Shown one piece after another: positions 39,531-42,277 of a stretch of 42,277 nt of DNA. Source of the DNA: CAYWTS01 sp964461265 (GTDB lineage Bacteria > Bacteroidota > Ignavibacteria > Tepidaquicellales > OLB5); NCBI GenBank assembly GCA_964461265.1, contig CAYWTS010000018.1, positions 1-42,277 on the forward strand. The letters are read 5' to 3'. The number at the start of each line of letters is the position of its first letter. The first letter of the stretch is position 1. The notes under the pieces were generated by a model, which was given only the letters and a program-made list of their open reading frames with translations, did no database searches and was not told where the DNA came from. The position numbers and the translations under genes were made by a program.

Positions 39531-40563
39531 TTAAACGGTCTATAGCTTCGTAAAATTTTTGGGAATTATTAGCCAGTTCCATTTTAATTTTTGCATAGTA
39601 AACAGATGAATTTTTAACGAATGTCCGTTTTGTTTCGGATGAGGAATATTTAAAACGCACGAAATCTTTTTGAGTAGTTAAAAGGCATGTGGATTTATTA
39701 GTCGCCATCTTTTTTAAAAGTGTACGCGTATCGTCAGATGTAAAATTATGATGGTCAGGAAAGACAATAAATTCATCTATTTCAACCTTATTTGCAGTTA
39801 GTAATAATTTAAACGAATCAGGGTCAGCGATACCGCAAAATGCCGTGGCTTTTATATCTTTTTCCGGATTTTGGTTTTTATAATTATAAAATCCTTTAAA
39901 AATATATTTTGCGTCAACGTAGGTTTTGAATTTTATTTTGTTGGGAATGTTTTCGGTACTTTCGAACTTGTTGTTGATTACCACGATGTCACATCTTTTA
40001 ACCGACCTCATAGGTTCACGAAGGTTCCCCGATGGGAGCAGTTTTTTACCTTCTTTCGGGTTGAGAATTACTATATCAAGGTCTCTTACCAGTTTTCGGT
40101 GCTGGAAACCATCATCTAAAATTATTACTTCTGGCTTGAACTTTGCAGCTGCAAATTTAGCTGCCTGTGTTTTATTATCTGAAACTACAAGAATACCTTT
40201 TCCGGCGTTAATATAACTCAGATTTTCCAGAAGCATTAACCCTTCATCACCGAAATTATCAGAGTTCAGCTCGGCATTTTCATTTTTAAATCCGAATTCA
40301 GCAACACAAATATCGTCTGCACGGCGTTTATAACCTTTGCAAATTACTGCAACATACTTATCTCTGTTCATAAGATATTCGGTTATATGTTCTGTAAGAG
40401 GTGTTTTCCCCGTGCCCCCTGCTGATATATTACCAACCGATATAACCTTTGAATTAAGCTCCTTCAGTTTTATGAAACCGTGATTATAAAGCTGATTCCG
40501 TATGAAAATTATAAGCCTGTATACAAGGTTTAAGGGGATGAGATATTTCCTGAAATAAATCAA
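39523..40563 (-). CDS. lpxK: Tetraacyldisaccharide 4'-kinase
   Basis: A 346-residue inner-membrane-associated P-loop kinase that phosphorylates the lipid A disaccharide. N-terminal amphipathic/hydrophobic helix (YRLIIFIRNQLYNHGFIKLK), Walker A VGNISAGGTGKTPLTEHI, catalytic region AVICKGYKRRADD, GDEGLMLLENL, and VIILDDGFQHRKLVRDLDIV with the D-D-G-F-Q-H motif, then LLPSGNLREPMRSVKRCDIV. Start is TTG overlapping the lpxB stop (TTGA). It acts directly after LpxB. Confidence 0.93.
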   Translation of the reverse strand: MIYFRKYLIPLNLVYRLIIFIRNQLYNHGFIKLKELNSKVISVGNISAGGTGKTPLTEHITEYLMNRDKYVAVICKGYKRRADDICVAEFGFKNENAELNSDNFGDEGLMLLENLSYINAGKGILVVSDNKTQAAKFAAAKFKPEVIILDDGFQHRKLVRDLDIVILNPKEGKKLLPSGNLREPMRSVKRCDIVVINNKFESTENIPNKIKFKTYVDAKYIFKGFYNYKNQNPEKDIKATAFCGIADPDSFKLLLTANKVEIDEFIVFPDHHNFTSDDTRTLLKKMATNKSTCLLTTQKDFVRFKYSSSETKRTFVKNSSVYYAKIKMELANNSQKFYEAIDRLIA

Positions 40564-41699
40564 TTAAGATAACTGCTTATGACTTTTGCTGCATTTTCAG
40601 ATGCATTTTGCATGCCAAGTATTTCACCGATTAGCTTTAAACTTTCCGAAATATTGTAATAATATTGCGTGTCGGTTAAGATTTTCCTGCATTCAGCCAG
40701 AAGGTTAATAACATTGAAATCATTCTGTATTAGCTCTTTTACTATACTTTTTCCCGCCAGTATGTTTACCATACAAAGGCTGTTTACTTTCACAAAAGGT
40801 TTCAGTAAATAATAATTTATTATGTGCGTTTTGTATATTGAGATAAAAGGCGTCCCTATCAACGCACATTCTACAGTTGTAGTGCCTGCTTTCGTAATTA
40901 CCAAATCGCTGTTATTGATTAAACTATATGCCGTTTCCTTCGTAAAATCAATGTTTTTATAAAGTTTAATATACTCTGTGAAAATATTTTCGTCAACACT
41001 TGGAGCAATGCTGACTGTTATTTTTACATCAAATTCCTTCATTATTTGTTCTGCAGTTTTTAATAGTACGGGTAAATGTAATTTTATTTCATCTTTCCTG
41101 CTGCCCGGGAGAATTGCCAGAACTTTACTTTCCCCGTATATTTTTTTTCTTTTCTGATTATGCATAAGAAAATAACCGATTCTTCGGGTAAGCGGGTGTC
41201 CTACAAATTCTGCATCTACATTATGTTTTTTGTAAAAATCAACTTCAAAGGGGAATACGACCAGGACTTTATCTATGAACTTCTTTATTTTAATAACTCT
41301 TTTTTCGTGCCATGCCCATAGCTGGGGTGAGATATAGTAAATAATTTTATTAGCATAAAAACGTCTGAGCTTTTCTGCAAAACGGAGATTAAAACCCGGG
41401 TAATCTACCAGAATCACACAATCGGGATTATTGCTTTTAACCTGTTCTATTGATTTGTTTAAAACTTTTCTGAAAAAGCCGTACTTCTTAATCACGTCTG
41501 TTAAACCTACAACAGCAAGCTCGGATACATGATATAAAAGTTTCACACCTGCATTTTTCAATTCGTTACCGCCGAGTCCTGTGAAAACAAAATTTCTGTC
41601 AGGGTTCAGCTTAATGAGATATTTTACAAGCTCGCCTGCGTGAAGGTCACCCGATTGTTCACCTGCCGAAATGAAAATCTTTGTTTGGTTATTGTTCAA
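40560..41699 (-). CDS. lpxB: Lipid-A-disaccharide synthase
   Basis: A 379-residue GT19 glycosyltransferase joining UDP-diacylglucosamine and lipid X. Signature N-terminus KIFISAGEQSGDLHAGELVK, then VDYPGFNLRFAEKLRRF, YYISPQLWAWHEKRVIKIKK, VDAEFVGHPLTRRIGYF, LAILPGSRKDEIKLHLPVLL and donor-site ITKAGTTTVECALIGTPFI. Start is TTG, one base after the preceding stop. It pairs with lpxK downstream. Confidence 0.95.
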   Translation of the reverse strand: MNNNQTKIFISAGEQSGDLHAGELVKYLIKLNPDRNFVFTGLGGNELKNAGVKLLYHVSELAVVGLTDVIKKYGFFRKVLNKSIEQVKSNNPDCVILVDYPGFNLRFAEKLRRFYANKIIYYISPQLWAWHEKRVIKIKKFIDKVLVVFPFEVDFYKKHNVDAEFVGHPLTRRIGYFLMHNQKRKKIYGESKVLAILPGSRKDEIKLHLPVLLKTAEQIMKEFDVKITVSIAPSVDENIFTEYIKLYKNIDFTKETAYSLINNSDLVITKAGTTTVECALIGTPFISIYKTHIINYYLLKPFVKVNSLCMVNILAGKSIVKELIQNDFNVINLLAECRKILTDTQYYYNISESLKLIGEILGMQNASENAAKVISSYLN

Positions 41700-41700
41700 T

Positions 41701-42277
41701 TTAAGTGTGAATGAGAATGAAGATCAGAAGTATCATTAACAGGATGGATGAGATTGCCTGCAATGTTCTTTTTTCCGATTTATAGCCAGCTTTCAGATCC
41801 TGCTTAAATTTTGACTGCTTGGACTCTTCGTATGGAGTAAATGAAGGGATGAACTTATTAACAGCGATGCAGTAGTCTTCGTATTTTTCTTTAAATTTAT
41901 TGCGGAGAAAAGCTTCTTCTTCTTTGATAATAAAATGATACTGGATGTAAAAATAAACAAGTGCAAGAATTTGCAGAAAAGGAAACAATGAATTTGCCAT
42001 TATGCTTACTCCGAAATAGATAAGGATATTTCCCAGGTATAACGGATTTCGGACATAGGCAAAAGGTCCTTGTGTTACAAGCTGTGAAGCACCTACTTTT
42101 GCCGTTGTTCTTGTTTCGCTTCCGGCGTAAGAAACACCCCAGAGCCTTATTAACTCACCGATACTTAGAATAATAAAACCTATTATGAGCGAGAGAATGG
42201 TTGGTCTGCCGAAAAGAAATAGCGGTATTAATAAAGGAATAGGTGTATAAGAACGATATTTAAAAAAGAATTGTCCT
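41701..42277 (-). CDS. Isoprenylcysteine/phospholipid methyltransferase-family protein, 5' end outside window
   Basis: At least 191 residues, open to the window edge. Reading from the edge: a hydrophobic stretch (PIPLLIPLFLFGRPTILSL), SIGELIRLWGVSYAGSETRT, then the ICMT-type SAM motif LVTQGPFAYVRNPLYLGNIL, further helices, EEEAFLRNKFKEKYEDYCIA and a C-terminal helix LQAISSILLMILLIFILIHT. An internal ATG at 42000 is not the start, because the conserved motif lies upstream of it. It is the first gene of the lpxB-lpxK run in this window. The substrate is unknown; lipid modification at the membrane is plausible from context. Confidence 0.82.
   Translation of the reverse strand, partial: GQFFFKYRSYTPIPLLIPLFLFGRPTILSLIIGFIILSIGELIRLWGVSYAGSETRTTAKVGASQLVTQGPFAYVRNPLYLGNILIYFGVSIMANSLFPFLQILALVYFYIQYHFIIKEEEAFLRNKFKEKYEDYCIAVNKFIPSFTPYEESKQSKFKQDLKAGYKSEKRTLQAISSILLMILLIFILIHT

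Noticed and set aside
41701..42000. A 99-residue gene starting at 42000
   Set aside because: The frame is open to the window edge and the methyltransferase motif lies upstream of this ATG, so it is only the 3' part of a longer gene.
1..42277. tRNA, rRNA or complete insertion sequence
   Set aside because: I saw no cloverleaf with a conserved T-loop, no ribosomal RNA motif and no transposase frame; a tRNAscan or Infernal run would be decisive.

Overview
The window looks like a scaffold from a draft or metagenome assembly of an A+T-rich, Gram-negative bacterium of the Bacteroidota/Chlorobiota (FCB) group, most likely Ignavibacteria-like. Several signs agree. There are lipid A and LPS genes (lpxB, lpxK, kdsD, lptC, an OstA-like gene, a heptosyltransferase-family gene). 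One exported protein carries a type IX secretion C-terminal sorting domain, and a broken relative of it is present. There is a HU-TM-SPOR protein and a bacillithiol gene (bshC). Several genes are preceded by the Bacteroidota-type -7 box TAnnTTTG. Shine-Dalgarno sequences are scarce and TTG starts are common. Two runs of exactly 100 N mark scaffold joins. The species assignment is inference.

Layout. (1) 1-3354: an accessory island with the edge of a leftward gene, then a rightward set of four genes: XRE regulator, ImmA/IrrE metallopeptidase, PIN-domain protein and an unrecognised protein with a PD-(D/E)xK-like core. It looks like a toxin-antitoxin or defence module and is the best candidate here for an undescribed system. 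(2) 3396-5803: tyrosine catabolism (hppD, hmgA), leftward. (3) 5914-9599: thpR, an FmdB-type zinc ribbon, bshC and a GT9 heptosyltransferase. (4) 9614-13045: a small methyltransferase, a decayed T9SS-exported protein across an assembly join, and rightward yihY plus an RsbU/SpoIIE-type phosphatase. (5) 13207-16101: gcvH facing the leftward fatty-acid/phospholipid operon yceD(DUF177)-rpmF-plsX-fabH. (6) 16320-18190: a second accessory patch with an orphan antitoxin-like gene, one hicBA pair whose hicA is frameshifted, one truncated hicB, one intact hicBA pair, a ~270-bp direct repeat and REP-like hairpins. (7) 18192-30231: housekeeping genes: rlmD; kdsD-lptC-ostA-like; HU and HU-TM-SPOR; lnt and ispF; radA; fbp; DUF971. 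(8) 30314-34236: two large exported proteins, one with a glycoside-hydrolase-like segment and one with Asp-box repeats and a T9SS signal. (9) 34327-42277: a tightly packed leftward envelope operon: methyltransferase, lpxB, lpxK, class I amidotransferase, DUF4292 lipoprotein, EnvC-like protein and a PDZ/membrane/GAF/PP2C phosphatase.

Functionally, the core genes centre on making and exporting the outer membrane: lipid A (lpxB, lpxK), Kdo precursor (kdsD), LPS transport (lptC, OstA-like), lipoprotein acylation (lnt), phospholipid and fatty-acid initiation (plsX, fabH) and peptidoglycan remodelling (EnvC-like, SPOR). Two SpoIIE-type phosphatases suggest partner-switching regulation. No rRNA, tRNA, CRISPR array or complete insertion sequence was seen. 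No gene-free stretch exceeds about 300 bases; the longest, 17269-17557, is filled with repeats and hairpins.
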